Below, one piece after another: positions 43,510 through 52,805 of a stretch of DNA of 64,000 nt (its first letter is position 1; each line of letters opens with the position of its first letter). Source of the stretch: Ruania alkalisoli. Lineage in GTDB: Bacteria; Actinomycetota; Actinomycetes; Actinomycetales; Beutenbergiaceae. The stretch spans positions 2,017,581-2,081,580 of the forward strand of contig NZ_CP063169.1 of NCBI RefSeq assembly GCF_014960965.1, read 5' to 3'. A program made the position numbers and the translations under genes. The notes under the pieces are model-generated. The model was not told the origin of the DNA, ran no database searches, and saw only the letters and a list, made by a program, of their open reading frames with translations.

Positions 43510-44574
43510 ATGGATGTCCCACTCTGGGCATGGCTGGCCACCGTTGGTCTCATCGTCGCAATGCTCGTCGTCGACTTCATGGGCCATGTGCGCAAAGCGC
43601 ACGCACCGTCGCTGAAGGAGGCGGGCCTGTGGTCGGCCGGCTACGTGCTGATCGCGCTCGTATTCGGTGGATTCGTCCTGCTCGAGTGGGGATCGGACTA
43701 CGGGCTCCAGTATTTCTCCGGCTACATCACGGAGAAGTCGCTCTCGGTGGACAACCTGTTCGTGTTCGTGCTGATCATGGCGAGCTTCCGCGTACCGCGG
43801 AAGTATCAGCAGAAGGTGCTGCTGATCGGGATCGTGATCGCGCTTGTGCTGCGCACCCTGTTCATCGTGCTCGGCGCCGCGATCGTCAATGAGTTTGCCT
43901 GGGTGTTCTACATCTTTGGGGCCTTCCTCATCTACACGGCCATCACGCAGGTGAGAAAGTCGGAGGAAGACGAGGAGTTCAAGGAGAACGCCGCATTGCG
44001 GCTGGTGCGCCGCGTCTTCCCGACGACGGAGGGCTACGTCGACGACAAGATGTTCACCCGCTCCTCCGGCCGGATGCACGTGACGCCGATGTTCATCGTG
44101 ATCCTCGCCATCGGCAGCGCCGACATCCTGTTCGCCGTCGACTCCATCCCGGCGATCTTCGGCCTCACCCAGGAGGTCTTCCTGATCTTCGCGGCCAACG
44201 CCTTCTCGCTGCTCGGCCTGCGGCAGCTGTACTTCCTCATCGACGGCCTGCTCGACCGCCTCGTTTACCTCAACTACGGACTGGCCGCGATCCTCGCTTT
44301 CATCGGGGCCAAGCTGGTGATCCACGCCCTGCACGAGAACGAGGTGCCGTTCATCAACGGTGGGCAGGAGTGGCACGTGATCCCGGAGGTCAACACCTAC
44401 GTCTCCCTGATCGTGATCGTCGGCATCCTGACAGTGACCACCGTGACCTCACTGCTGGCCGGTCGCAGGTCCGCTACGGCGGTCGAGGTCACGGCAGCAG
44501 CGGAAGAAGCGTCGACGGCGGTCGGCGAGGACGATGGCGAGCCCCGCTCGTCGTTGGGTGACCTGTACCGCTGA
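43510..44574 (+). CDS. TerC family membrane protein, probable Mn2+ exporter
   Basis: A 354-residue membrane protein with about eight to nine helices. Signature acidic clusters are EWGSDYGLQYFSGY, EKSLSVDNLFVF (about residues 78-89) and GSADILFAVDSIPA. The C-terminal 35 residues are acidic and cytosolic. TerC proteins of this Alx/MeeF type export manganese, often to supply or protect exoenzymes; direct control by a Mn2+ riboswitch here supports that. The start at ATG 43510 is fixed by GGAGG seven bases upstream, which the riboswitch can hide. Confidence 0.93.
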   Translation: MDVPLWAWLATVGLIVAMLVVDFMGHVRKAHAPSLKEAGLWSAGYVLIALVFGGFVLLEWGSDYGLQYFSGYITEKSLSVDNLFVFVLIMASFRVPRKYQQKVLLIGIVIALVLRTLFIVLGAAIVNEFAWVFYIFGAFLIYTAITQVRKSEEDEEFKENAALRLVRRVFPTTEGYVDDKMFTRSSGRMHVTPMFIVILAIGSADILFAVDSIPAIFGLTQEVFLIFAANAFSLLGLRQLYFLIDGLLDRLVYLNYGLAAILAFIGAKLVIHALHENEVPFINGGQEWHVIPEVNTYVSLIVIVGILTVTTVTSLLAGRRSATAVEVTAAAEEASTAVGEDDGEPRSSLGDLYR

Positions 44575-44691
44575 ATCTCTCAGCGTTCTGCCTGAGGGAG
44601 CGGCGTGCACGGTGGGGCCTTGTGACAGTGGCCGACTGCTCTGTGCAGGACTGGCTCTGTGCGGGACGGTGCGCGGGCGACGTGTTCGCCG

Positions 44692-44988
44692 TCAGGTCCG
44701 GGCTGCGAGGACTCCGATCACGGGGTTCCATGCCCGGACCTTGCGGTGGGAGATCAGGTGGGCGCGGTGGAAGGGGTCGGCGTCCAGGATCTGCTTGACC
44801 TGGGCGTCGTCCTCGGCCGAGACCAGCAGCAGAGCGCCCGGTGCGGCATTGTCCAGCCACGGCCCGGACGCGAGCACCGTACCCTCCGCGGCAAGTCCGT
44901 TCAGGAACTCGCGATGCTCGGGCCGGAGTGCATCGATGTCGGCGGTCCGCGTGGTGTCGTAGACGTACTCGACGGCGAATGTCCTCAT
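44692..44988 (-). CDS. YCII family protein (YciI-like)
   Basis: A 98-residue protein from ATG 44988. The YCII motif RPEHREFLNGL (His25), GTVLASGPW and DADPFHRAHL (Asp71) are present; His and Asp form the proposed catalytic pair in this dimeric alpha-beta barrel family. The activity is unknown, with dehydrochlorinase-like chemistry seen in one relative. TACGCT 6 bases upstream suggests a leaderless mRNA. The 117 bases between it and terC hold no gene; short imperfect repeats (CTCTGTGC) are seen there. Confidence 0.83.
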   Translation of the reverse strand: MRTFAVEYVYDTTRTADIDALRPEHREFLNGLAAEGTVLASGPWLDNAAPGALLLVSAEDDAQVKQILDADPFHRAHLISHRKVRAWNPVIGVLAART

Positions 44989-44994
44989 GCGTGC

Positions 44995-45000
44995 AGCGTA
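44995..45000 (-). promoter_or_regulatory. Candidate -10 element of the YCII gene (leaderless arrangement)
   Basis: Reading on the minus strand, TACGCT is followed after 6 bases by the ATG at 44988. It lies just inside the gap between this gene and the metallo-hydrolase gene. Confidence 0.4.
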
Positions 45001-45014
45001 CCTGTGGCGCTCGA

Positions 45015-45710
45015 TCACCACCCTCGTGCCCGCCAGGCGGGAAGGTGAGGGCGCTCGGCACCGAGCGTGGTGCTATCCCCGTGCCCCGGGTGGACCAGTG
45101 TGGAGTCGTCGAAGACGTCGAAGACGCGACTGGAGACGTCGGTGAACAACGTCTGGAAATCCTCAGCGGAGCGGGTTCTTCCGAGACCACCGGGGAAAAG
45201 GCTGTCGCCGCTGAAGAGCCATGTCACGCCGTCGGGATCCTGCCACGCCAGAGCGACAGAACCGGGCGTGTGACCGCGTAGCCCGATCACCGTCAGGTGG
45301 AACTTGCCGATTTCGATCAGCTCGCCGTGGCGCAGTCGGCGCGTGACGGGCACAGGGAGGTGGTCGGCATCGGGAGCGCCGGCGAGGACAGCGGCGCCCG
45401 TGGCCGCGATCACCTGCGGTAGCGCGCGATGGTGGTCCCAGTGGCGATGCGTGGTGACCACGCTCGTGAGGCGACCGCCGGGACGGGCTGCCTCGACAAG
45501 GCTGAGCACGCGCTCGGAATCGTCGGCGGCGTCGATCAGGAGCTGTTCACCGAGTTCGCGATCGGTGAACAGGTAGGTGTTGTTGTCCTGCGGGGAAACG
45601 CTGGCCTTACGGATCTCGACGTCACCGCGCCGCCAGCACAGACCGGCGCCGCCTTGCTCGACGTGTGCCGGGATCACCGGATCGGGGCCCTCGGCGAGAC
45701 CAGCCGTCAT
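45015..45710 (-). CDS. MBL-fold metallo-hydrolase (glyoxalase II-like)
   Basis: A 231-residue metallo-beta-lactamase-fold enzyme. The metal motif is THRHWDHH (His88, His90, Asp92, His93), His147 is in GHTPGSV, the bridging Asp169 in FSGDSLFPGG, and the last ligand His210 in HPGHGDSTTLG. The pattern fits hydroxyacylglutathione-hydrolase-type or related thiol-ester hydrolases; in an organism that makes mycothiol, a mycothiol conjugate is a reasonable guess. By recall M. tuberculosis also has an MBL gene next to uvrA. Coupled to the upstream glyoxalase gene by ATGA. Confidence 0.87.
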   Translation of the reverse strand: MTAGLAEGPDPVIPAHVEQGGAGLCWRRGDVEIRKASVSPQDNNTYLFTDRELGEQLLIDAADDSERVLSLVEAARPGGRLTSVVTTHRHWDHHRALPQVIAATGAAVLAGAPDADHLPVPVTRRLRHGELIEIGKFHLTVIGLRGHTPGSVALAWQDPDGVTWLFSGDSLFPGGLGRTRSAEDFQTLFTDVSSRVFDVFDDSTLVHPGHGDSTTLGAERPHLPAWRARGW

Positions 45711-46117
45711 GGCAGCAGGCTCTCACCCAACTCGGTGGGGTTGACCGCAACCTCCCACCGGAACCCGTCCGGGTCGATGACGTAGCCGGAATACCCGCCC
45801 CAGCTACGCCACGCCGCCTGACCGATCCGGGCGCCGGCACCTTCAGCGAGTTCGAGAATGCTGTCGACCTCTGTAGGTTCGGCCACATTGTGGGCGAGCG
45901 TGATCGGGGGAGTGCCCGTACGGGAGACGGGGCCGATCTCGGCCTCGGCGTGATCACGGTGCCATAGCGACAACAGCAGGTGGTCCCCGATGCGGATCAT
46001 CAGCACCTCTCCGGGGACATCGACCTCGGCCTGCCAGCCGAGCCCATCGATGTAGAAGGCGCGGGAGACGTCGAGATCGGCGACGACGAGAGTGATGAGG
46101 CTCAGGCGTTGGTCCAT
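45707..46117 (-). CDS. Glyoxalase/bleomycin-resistance (VOC) family protein
   Basis: A 136-residue vicinal oxygen chelate fold protein from ATG 46117. Two beta-alpha-beta-beta-beta modules are seen: [22 protein letters not shown], and a C-terminal half ending [20 protein letters not shown]. Metal ligands such as the Glu in RWEVA are plausible. Function within the family is uncertain. It is divergent from uvrA with the LexA-like box between them, and it is co-translated with the MBL gene, which suggests a joint detoxification step. Confidence 0.83.
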   Translation of the reverse strand: MDQRLSLITLVVADLDVSRAFYIDGLGWQAEVDVPGEVLMIRIGDHLLLSLWHRDHAEAEIGPVSRTGTPPITLAHNVAEPTEVDSILELAEGAGARIGQAAWRSWGGYSGYVIDPDGFRWEVAVNPTELGESLLP

Positions 46118-46171
46118 GACAGAGAGTCTGGCACCAGCCACCGACATGCGTGTGATCGCACACGAAGAGTG

Positions 46172-46187
46172 TCGAACGCTTGTACGA
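46172..46187. promoter_or_regulatory. LexA-binding SOS box upstream of uvrA
   Basis: TCGAAC-GCTT-GTACGA differs at one base from the actinobacterial LexA consensus TCGAAC-N4-GTTCGA. It ends 20 bases before the uvrA ATG. The divergent glyoxalase gene might also be affected. Confidence 0.75.
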
Positions 46188-46207
46188 TGTCGGTAGTGCG
46201 GCTTACC

Positions 46208-49168
46208 ATGGCGGGCGTGAGTGACACCCTCCTCGTGCGCGGCGCCCGCGAGCACAACCTCAAGAACGTCAGCATCGACCTGCCCCGTGACGGCCTCATC
46301 GTGTTCACCGGACTCTCGGGGTCCGGGAAGTCATCGCTTGCCTTCGACACGATATTCGCCGAGGGGCAGCGGCGATACGTCGAGTCCTTGTCCGCCTACG
46401 CGCGCCAGTTCCTCGGCCAGATGGACAAGCCCGACGTGGACTTCATCGAGGGCCTGTCGCCTGCGGTGTCGATCGACCAGAAGTCGACCAACCGGAACCC
46501 GCGATCGACCGTCGGAACGATCACCGAGGTGTACGACTACCTGCGCTTGCTGTTCGCGCGCGCAGGTACCCAGCATTGTCCCCAGTGCGGCGAACAGATC
46601 GTGGCCCAGACCCCGCAGCAGATCGTCGACCGGTTGCGAGCCAAGCCGGAGGGCACACGCTTCCAGGTGCTAGCTCCGGTGGTGCGCGGGCGCAAGGGGG
46701 AGTACGCCGATCTGTTCAAGGATCTGCAGTCGCGAGGATTCGCACGCGCCATCGTCGATGGTGAGCTCGTGCAACTCAGTGAGCCGCCCGTGCTGGAGAA
46801 GAAGCTCAAGCACACCATCAACGTGGTGGTCGACCGACTCGTCGTGCGGGAGAACATCCGCCAGCGACTCACGGACTCGGTGGAGACCGCGCTCGGCCTG
46901 GCGGAGGGACTGGTCGTGGCCGATTTCGTCGACCTCGACCCCGAGGATCCGGAGCGCACACGTCGCTTCTCCGAAAAACGGGCCTGCCCGAACGATCACC
47001 CGCTCGCCTTGGAGGAGATGGAGCCACGGACGTTCTCCTTCAACGCCCCCTACGGAGCATGCCCGGACTGCACCGGGATCGGGACGCGCCTGGAGGTAGA
47101 CCCGGAACTGGTGATCCCCGATGACGACCTCACGCTCGCCGAGGGAGCGGTGGCACCGTGGGCGGGTGCGAACGCGCAGTACTTCGACCGGGTGCTGGTG
47201 GCGCTGGGGGAGGATCTCGGCTTTTCCGTCGACACCCCGTGGCGGGCGCTACCGGCGCGTGCCAAGGAAGCCGTGCTGCACGGTAAGGACCACAAGGTGC
47301 ACGTCCGGTACAAGAACCGGTGGGGTCGGGAGCGGTCGTACTCGACCGGCTTCGAGGGCGTGATCTCCTTCCTGCAGAGGCGCCACTCCGAGACAGAGTC
47401 GGAGTGGTCGCGGGAGAAGTACGAGGAGTACATGCGCGAGGTGCCGTGCCCGACCTGCCAGGGCGCACGGCTCAAGCCCGAGGTGCTCGCCGTCACGGTG
47501 GGCGGCAAGTCGATCGCTGATGTCTGCTTCCTGGCCATCGACGAGGCGAAGCGCTTCCTCGACGGGCTGGAACTGGGGGAGCGGGAGGCCGCGATCGCAG
47601 GCCAGGTACTCAAGGAGATCCACGCTCGCCTCGGGTTCCTGCTCGACGTGGGCCTCGACTACCTCTCGCTGGCACGCCCGGCCGGAACGCTCTCCGGCGG
47701 CGAAGCGCAACGCATCCGCCTCGCCACCCAGATCGGCTCCGGCCTCGTCGGTGTGCTCTACGTGCTGGACGAACCGAGTATCGGCCTGCACCAGCGTGAC
47801 AACCGCCGTCTCATCGAGACGCTCACCCGCCTGCGTGACCTCGGCAACACGCTCATCGTGGTCGAACACGACGAGGACACGATCCGGTCGGCCGACTGGA
47901 TCGTGGACATCGGCCCCGGTGCCGGAGAGCACGGTGGCCACATCGTCCACTCCGGGGACTACGCGGGACTGCTCGCATCCGAGGCGTCGCTCACTGGTGC
48001 GTATCTGGCAGGACGGCGCAGCATCGCCATCCCCAGCCACCGTCGTCAGCCGGAGAAGGGCCGCTGGGTCACGGTCCACCGCGCACGGGAGAACAACCTG
48101 CAAGGCGTGGACGTCTCCTTCCCGCTGGGAACCCTCACGGCAGTGACCGGCGTGTCAGGTTCAGGGAAGTCGACGCTCGTGAACGGCATCCTCTACAACG
48201 TGCTTGCCAACGAGCTCAACGGCGCCAAGCACGTGCCCGGCCGGCACAAGCGCGTCACCGGCCTGGAACAACTCGACAAGGTCGTCCACGTCGATCAGAG
48301 CCCGATCGGCCGCACACCACGGTCGAATCCAGCAACCTACACCGGCGTATGGGACCACATGCGCAAGCTCTTCGCTCAGACACAGGAGGCGAAGGTCCGT
48401 GGGTACACCCCAGGCAGGTTCTCCTTCAACGTCAAGGGAGGACGCTGCGAGGCCTGCTCGGGCGATGGCACGCTGAAGATCGAGATGAACTTCCTCCCGG
48501 ACGTGTACGTTCCCTGTGAGGTGTGCCACGGTGCCCGGTACAACCGGGAGACACTCGAAGTGCACTACAAGGGCAAGACCGTGGCCGAGGTGCTGGACAT
48601 GCCCATCTCGGAGGCAGCCGAGTTCTTCTCTGCCGTCCCGGCCATCGCCCGGCACCTGCACACACTGGTCGACGTCGGTCTGGGTTACGTCCGCCTGGGC
48701 CAGCCTGCGCCGACTCTCTCCGGCGGCGAGGCCCAGCGCGTCAAACTCGCCTCGGAGCTTCAGAAGCGTTCGACCGGCCGCACGGTCTACGTCCTCGACG
48801 AGCCCACCACAGGACTGCACTTCGAGGACATCAGCCGCCTGATGGCCGTGTTGCAGGGGCTGGTGGAGAAGGGCAACACCGTGATCGTGATCGAGCACAA
48901 CCTCGACGTGATCAAGAATGCCGACTGGGTCATCGACATGGGTCCCGAAGGTGGCTCTGGCGGCGGAATGGTCGTGGCCGAGGGAACCCCTGAGGAGGTT
49001 GCGCGTGTCGATGCCTCGCACACGGGGCGCTTCCTCGCCGAGATCCTGGGTACCGATGCGGTTCCGGCGCTACGTCCAGTCACTGCGGTGGCTCCGCTGG
49101 GCAAGCCCAAGGCGCGTTCGGCGCGACGGTCGGCGAAGGCCGCCCGGGCCAAGCGTGAGAGCGCCTAG
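46208..49168 (+). CDS. uvrA: Excinuclease ABC subunit A
   Basis: UvrA finds DNA damage and loads UvrB. It has 986 residues from ATG 46208; a GTG at 46217 is an alternative. The N-terminal ATPase has GLSGSGKSS and the zinc module with CPQCG. The insertion domain carries a second CxxC pair (CPTCQ) near the [10 protein letters not shown]-type region, and the C-terminal ATPase has GVSGSGKST, a zinc finger with [11 protein letters not shown] and CEVCHGARY, then LSGGEAQR and DEPTTGLH. The Ala/Arg/Lys-rich tail (last 30 residues) is poorly conserved. The LexA box supports induction on DNA damage. Confidence 0.97.
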   Translation: MAGVSDTLLVRGAREHNLKNVSIDLPRDGLIVFTGLSGSGKSSLAFDTIFAEGQRRYVESLSAYARQFLGQMDKPDVDFIEGLSPAVSIDQKSTNRNPRSTVGTITEVYDYLRLLFARAGTQHCPQCGEQIVAQTPQQIVDRLRAKPEGTRFQVLAPVVRGRKGEYADLFKDLQSRGFARAIVDGELVQLSEPPVLEKKLKHTINVVVDRLVVRENIRQRLTDSVETALGLAEGLVVADFVDLDPEDPERTRRFSEKRACPNDHPLALEEMEPRTFSFNAPYGACPDCTGIGTRLEVDPELVIPDDDLTLAEGAVAPWAGANAQYFDRVLVALGEDLGFSVDTPWRALPARAKEAVLHGKDHKVHVRYKNRWGRERSYSTGFEGVISFLQRRHSETESEWSREKYEEYMREVPCPTCQGARLKPEVLAVTVGGKSIADVCFLAIDEAKRFLDGLELGEREAAIAGQVLKEIHARLGFLLDVGLDYLSLARPAGTLSGGEAQRIRLATQIGSGLVGVLYVLDEPSIGLHQRDNRRLIETLTRLRDLGNTLIVVEHDEDTIRSADWIVDIGPGAGEHGGHIVHSGDYAGLLASEASLTGAYLAGRRSIAIPSHRRQPEKGRWVTVHRARENNLQGVDVSFPLGTLTAVTGVSGSGKSTLVNGILYNVLANELNGAKHVPGRHKRVTGLEQLDKVVHVDQSPIGRTPRSNPATYTGVWDHMRKLFAQTQEAKVRGYTPGRFSFNVKGGRCEACSGDGTLKIEMNFLPDVYVPCEVCHGARYNRETLEVHYKGKTVAEVLDMPISEAAEFFSAVPAIARHLHTLVDVGLGYVRLGQPAPTLSGGEAQRVKLASELQKRSTGRTVYVLDEPTTGLHFEDISRLMAVLQGLVEKGNTVIVIEHNLDVIKNADWVIDMGPEGGSGGGMVVAEGTPEEVARVDASHTGRFLAEILGTDAVPALRPVTAVAPLGKPKARSARRSAKAARAKRESA

Positions 49169-49219
49169 GCGCACACGCGCACATCACAGCCGCAGTCGAC
49201 AGTCGCGAGCCGCATTCGA

Positions 49220-49264
49220 CGGTCGGGCGGGGGTGTGGCGGTCGGGCGGGGGTGTAGCGGTCGG
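49220..49264 (+). repeat. Short tandem repeat downstream of uvrA
   Basis: A 19-base unit (CGGTCGGGCGGGGGTGTGG) occurs twice, with one base difference, and a third partial copy follows. It lies between uvrA and the convergent OsmC gene. Nothing links it to a function. Confidence 0.7.
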
Positions 49265-49266
49265 CG

Positions 49267-49749
49267 CTACGCGGGTGCGGCGATCCGGGTGGTCGCCGGG
49301 ACATGCCGCACCGGGAAGTTCACCGACCGGGCGATGAAACAGTGGTCGTGGGCCTGCTGGTGCAAGTCGGCGATGACCTCCTCACCGACGTCGTGGGCGA
49401 CCGTCACGCGTGGGTGCAACGTCACCTCCGTGAACTGCCCCGCGCCGGCAGTCTCCACCCGCATCGTGCCGGTGGCACGGTCGGTATACCCCGTCACGAC
49501 CACTCCGGCCACGGCGGCGCGGTGAAGAAACCACAACAGATGACACTGGGAGAGTGCCGCGACGAACAACTCCTCCGGTGAGTAGCGGGTGTTGTCGCCA
49601 CGGAAGGCCGGATCGGCCGAGCCGGGAAGGTCCGGCTTTCCCTCGATCGTGACGATGTGGTCACGGCCGTAGGAGGTGTAGGACTCGGTGCCCGTCTCAC
49701 CGGCTCCGGTCCAGTCGACGTTGACTTGATACGTGTGCAGGGGTCCCAT
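49267..49749 (-). CDS. OsmC family protein
   Basis: A 160-residue OsmC-fold protein, distinct from the one at 33650. Redox cysteines Cys69 in [11 protein letters not shown] and Cys137 in [10 protein letters not shown] are intact. The spacing and flanking residues resemble the OsmC/YhfA-type proteins. Peroxide reduction is likely but not certain. Its start lies 33 bases from the divergent uvrC start. Confidence 0.87.
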   Translation of the reverse strand: MGPLHTYQVNVDWTGAGETGTESYTSYGRDHIVTIEGKPDLPGSADPAFRGDNTRYSPEELFVAALSQCHLLWFLHRAAVAGVVVTGYTDRATGTMRVETAGAGQFTEVTLHPRVTVAHDVGEEVIADLHQQAHDHCFIARSVNFPVRHVPATTRIAAPA

Positions 49750-49755
49750 GGAGCA

Positions 49756-49761
49756 ACGCTA
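49756..49761 (-). promoter_or_regulatory. Candidate -10 element of the OsmC gene (leaderless arrangement)
   Basis: On the minus strand TAGCGT lies 6 bases before the ATG at 49749. It faces the uvrC element at 49770-49775, eight bases away. Confidence 0.4.
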
Positions 49762-49769
49762 GCGCGAAC

Positions 49770-49775
49770 TACCCT
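49770..49775 (+). promoter_or_regulatory. Candidate -10 element of uvrC (leaderless arrangement)
   Basis: TACCCT lies 7 bases before the uvrC ATG at 49783. The whole divergent gap is only 33 bases, so each promoter's -35 region would fall in the other gene's first codons. Confidence 0.4.
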
Positions 49776-49782
49776 GGTCGGC

Positions 49783-51765
49783 ATGGCCGACCCTTCCACG
49801 TACCGCCCGAGCCCGGGTGAAATCCCTACCTCGCCGGGGGTCTACCGGTTCCGGGACGCCCACCGTAGGGTGATCTACGTCGGCAAGGCGAAGAATCTGC
49901 GGGCGCGCCTGAGCAACTACTTCCAAAACGTCGCAGCGCTCCACCCTCGCACCGCCCAGATGGTGACCACAGCGGCATCCGTGGAGTGGACGGTCGTCGC
50001 GACCGAAGTGGAATCGCTCGCACTCGAGTACTCCTGGATCAAGGAGTACGACCCCCGGTTCAACGTCAAGTACCGCGACGACAAGTCCTACCCCTATCTC
50101 GCCGTCACCATGGGTGAGGAGATCCCGCGGGTGCAGGTGATGCGCGGTAAGAAGCGTCGAGGCACCCGGTACTTCGGCCCCTACTCGCACGCCTGGGCGA
50201 TCAGGGAGACCGTGGACCTGCTGCTGCGCGTCTTCCCCATCAGGTCCTGTTCCAAGGGCGTCTACAAACGAGCCGAGCAGACCGGGCGCCCGTGCCTGCT
50301 GGGCTACATCGACAAGTGCTCGGCCCCGTGCGTCGGGCGGATCAGTCCGGAGGAGCATCGCGATCTCGCGGAGGACTTCTGCTCCTTCATGGCGGGGGAG
50401 ACCGGCCGTGCCGTGACCCACATCGAGCAGGAGATGAAGCAGGCGTCGGCCGAGCTCGACTTCGAGCGCGCGGCCCGGCTACGGGACGATCTCGCCGCGT
50501 TGCGGCGAGTGGTGGAGAAGAACGCCGTCGTGCTGCCCGACGGCACGAACGCCGACGTCTTCGCGATGGCCGCCGACGAGCTCGAGGCCTCCGTGCAGGT
50601 CTTTCACGTCCGGGGCGGACGCATCCGCGGCCAGCGCGGTTGGGTGACCGAACGTGTGGAAGACATCAGCGATGCCGAACTGGTCGAACGTCTGCTGGAA
50701 CAGGTTTACGGTGACCTGGCCGAGACTGCCGGCACAGCAGAGGAAGCCGGCACCGATGTCGCCGTCGGGACCGAAGCCGTCCCGAAAGAGGTCGTCGTCC
50801 CGGTGCTGCCGGAGAACCACACCGAGATCGAGGCGTGGCTGCGGGGGATCCGCGGTGCCGCCGTTCGCGTGTACGTGGCCCAGCGCGGGGACAAGAGAGC
50901 CCTGGCCGAGACCGTGCACCAGAATGCGACGCAGGCTCTGGCTTTGCATAAGACCCGGCGTGCGGGAGATCTGACGGCCCGGTCGGCGGCCTTGTCCGAG
51001 CTCACCGAGCATCTGGGGCTGCCGGAGTCACCGTTGCGGATCGAGTGCTATGACATCTCCCACACCGCCGGCACCGAGCAGGTCGGCTCGATGGTGGTCT
51101 TCGAGGACGGCGTCCCTCGAAAGAGCGAGTACCGCCACTTCGTGGTGCGTGGACCCGAGGGCCACGGTGCACGAGACGACACCGAGGCCATGAACGAGGT
51201 GCTGACCCGACGTTTCCGCCGCTATCTTGCCGAACGAGACGGGATGAGCGCCGATGAGCTCGACGCCGTCGAGGACGGTGAGCAGGTCGAGGCAGGTTCT
51301 GCCGGACGCCGCGAGAAGCGCCGGTTCGCCTACCCTCCGCAGCTTGTGGTCGTCGACGGCGGAGCTCCCCAGGTCGCAGCGGCGCACCAGGCGCTGGCGG
51401 ACCTCGGCATCACCGACGTCTCCGTCGTCGGCCTCGCGAAGCGGCTTGAAGAGGTCTGGCTACCCGGGGAGGACTACCCTGCGGTACTCCCGCGCACGAG
51501 CGACGGACTGTTCCTCCTGCAACGGCTGCGAGATGAGGCGCACCGGTTCGCCATCACACACCATCGCAAGCGGCGCGGCCAAGGGATGACCCGGTCGGCA
51601 CTGGATGCTGTTCCGGGTCTGGGACCGAGTCGGCAGTCGGCCCTGCTGAAGGAGTTCGGCTCGGTCCGGGCGCTACGCGAGGCGGAGCCGGAGGAGATCG
51701 CACGTGTGCGCGGCATCGGACCGGCGCTCGCGCAGGCGATCGCTGCTCACCTGCAGCAGTCGTGA
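49783..51765 (+). CDS. uvrC: Excinuclease ABC subunit C
   Basis: UvrC makes both incisions in nucleotide excision repair. It has 660 residues. The GIY-YIG nuclease domain is at 15-95 ([21 protein letters not shown]), and a cysteine cluster near CSAPCVGR follows. The UVR domain ([21 protein letters not shown]) binds UvrB. The RNase H-like C-terminal nuclease ([30 protein letters not shown]) precedes tandem helix-hairpin-helix motifs ([22 protein letters not shown]). It heads the uvrC-rapZ-yvcK-whiA group, as in many actinobacteria. Confidence 0.96.
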   Translation: MADPSTYRPSPGEIPTSPGVYRFRDAHRRVIYVGKAKNLRARLSNYFQNVAALHPRTAQMVTTAASVEWTVVATEVESLALEYSWIKEYDPRFNVKYRDDKSYPYLAVTMGEEIPRVQVMRGKKRRGTRYFGPYSHAWAIRETVDLLLRVFPIRSCSKGVYKRAEQTGRPCLLGYIDKCSAPCVGRISPEEHRDLAEDFCSFMAGETGRAVTHIEQEMKQASAELDFERAARLRDDLAALRRVVEKNAVVLPDGTNADVFAMAADELEASVQVFHVRGGRIRGQRGWVTERVEDISDAELVERLLEQVYGDLAETAGTAEEAGTDVAVGTEAVPKEVVVPVLPENHTEIEAWLRGIRGAAVRVYVAQRGDKRALAETVHQNATQALALHKTRRAGDLTARSAALSELTEHLGLPESPLRIECYDISHTAGTEQVGSMVVFEDGVPRKSEYRHFVVRGPEGHGARDDTEAMNEVLTRRFRRYLAERDGMSADELDAVEDGEQVEAGSAGRREKRRFAYPPQLVVVDGGAPQVAAAHQALADLGITDVSVVGLAKRLEEVWLPGEDYPAVLPRTSDGLFLLQRLRDEAHRFAITHHRKRRGQGMTRSALDAVPGLGPSRQSALLKEFGSVRALREAEPEEIARVRGIGPALAQAIAAHLQQS

Positions 51766-51866
51766 CGCGGGTCGACGTCCGTGGGGCCGGACCCCTCGGC
51801 GCAACCAGCGCCCACGTGCCATCCTTGGACCATGAGTGAGCGAGGCGGGGAGATGAGGACCACGAC

Positions 51867-52805
51867 GTGACCGACCCGGATCAGCCCACGACGGTGCCCT
51901 ACGGCATTCCACTGCTGGAGGAGAGCGCACCGCCCCCGGTCGACGACCGGCCGGAGATCTTGCTGATCACCGGCATGTCCGGTGCCGGACGAAGCCGCAC
52001 CGCGGCAGTACTGGAGGACCTCGACTGGTACGTCGTGGACAACTTGCCACCCAAGATGCTCATGGCTCTGGCCGGGATGATGACCCAGGCCGACGGTGGC
52101 GTGCGCCGGCTGGCGGCCGTGGTGGACGTGCGCTCACGGGAGTTCTTCTCCGACCTGGTCCAGGTGCTCGACGATCTGCGCAGTGCCCAGATCAGCTATC
52201 GCATCGTCTTTCTCGACGCAACGGACGAGGTGCTGGTGCGGCGTTTCGAGCAGGTGCGACGGCCTCATCCCCTCCAAGGCGACGGACGGATGCTGGACGG
52301 CATCGCCGAAGAACGCCGGCTGCTGGCGCACCTGCGATCTCGTGCTGACGTGACCCTGGACTCCAGCGACCTCTCCGTGCATGACCTCGCCCGTGCCGTC
52401 CGCGATCTGGTGGCCACTGACGTCCAGGCCGACCTGCGCATCACGACTGTCTCCTTCGGGTTCAAGTACGGCCTCCCGCTCGATGCCGATCACGTCGTGG
52501 ATGTGCGATTCCTGAGAAACCCGTACTGGGTGAGCGAGCTGCGGCACCTGACCGGCAAGGACGAACCGGTACGCGACTACGTCCTCGGTTTGCCGGGCGC
52601 CGAGGAGTTCGTGCGCCGGTGGGTGGCGGCGATCGAACCGGTGCTCGACGGGTACGTCCAGGAGCAGAAGCCCTATGTGACGATCGCGGTCGGATGCACA
52701 GGAGGCAAGCATCGGTCAGTCGCCATCTCCGAGGCCATCGCGACAGCATTGCGCGGCCAGGGCCGCGTTGTACGGACGGTGCACCGGGATCTGGGCCGCG
52801 AATGA
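51867..52805 (+). CDS. rapZ: RNase adapter / nucleotide-binding protein RapZ (YvcJ)
   Basis: A 312-residue P-loop protein from GTG 51867. The P-loop is GMSGAGRS (36-43), with Arg in place of the usual Lys, as seen in actinobacterial relatives by recall. Further motifs are WYVVDNLPP, DVRSREFF, FLDATDEVLVRRF, SFGFKYGLP, DVRFLRNPYW and GCTGGKHRSV. In E. coli RapZ directs RNase E to GlmZ and senses GlcN6P; the role in actinobacteria is unclear. Coupled to the next gene by ATGA. Confidence 0.93.
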   Translation: MTDPDQPTTVPYGIPLLEESAPPPVDDRPEILLITGMSGAGRSRTAAVLEDLDWYVVDNLPPKMLMALAGMMTQADGGVRRLAAVVDVRSREFFSDLVQVLDDLRSAQISYRIVFLDATDEVLVRRFEQVRRPHPLQGDGRMLDGIAEERRLLAHLRSRADVTLDSSDLSVHDLARAVRDLVATDVQADLRITTVSFGFKYGLPLDADHVVDVRFLRNPYWVSELRHLTGKDEPVRDYVLGLPGAEEFVRRWVAAIEPVLDGYVQEQKPYVTIAVGCTGGKHRSVAISEAIATALRGQGRVVRTVHRDLGRE

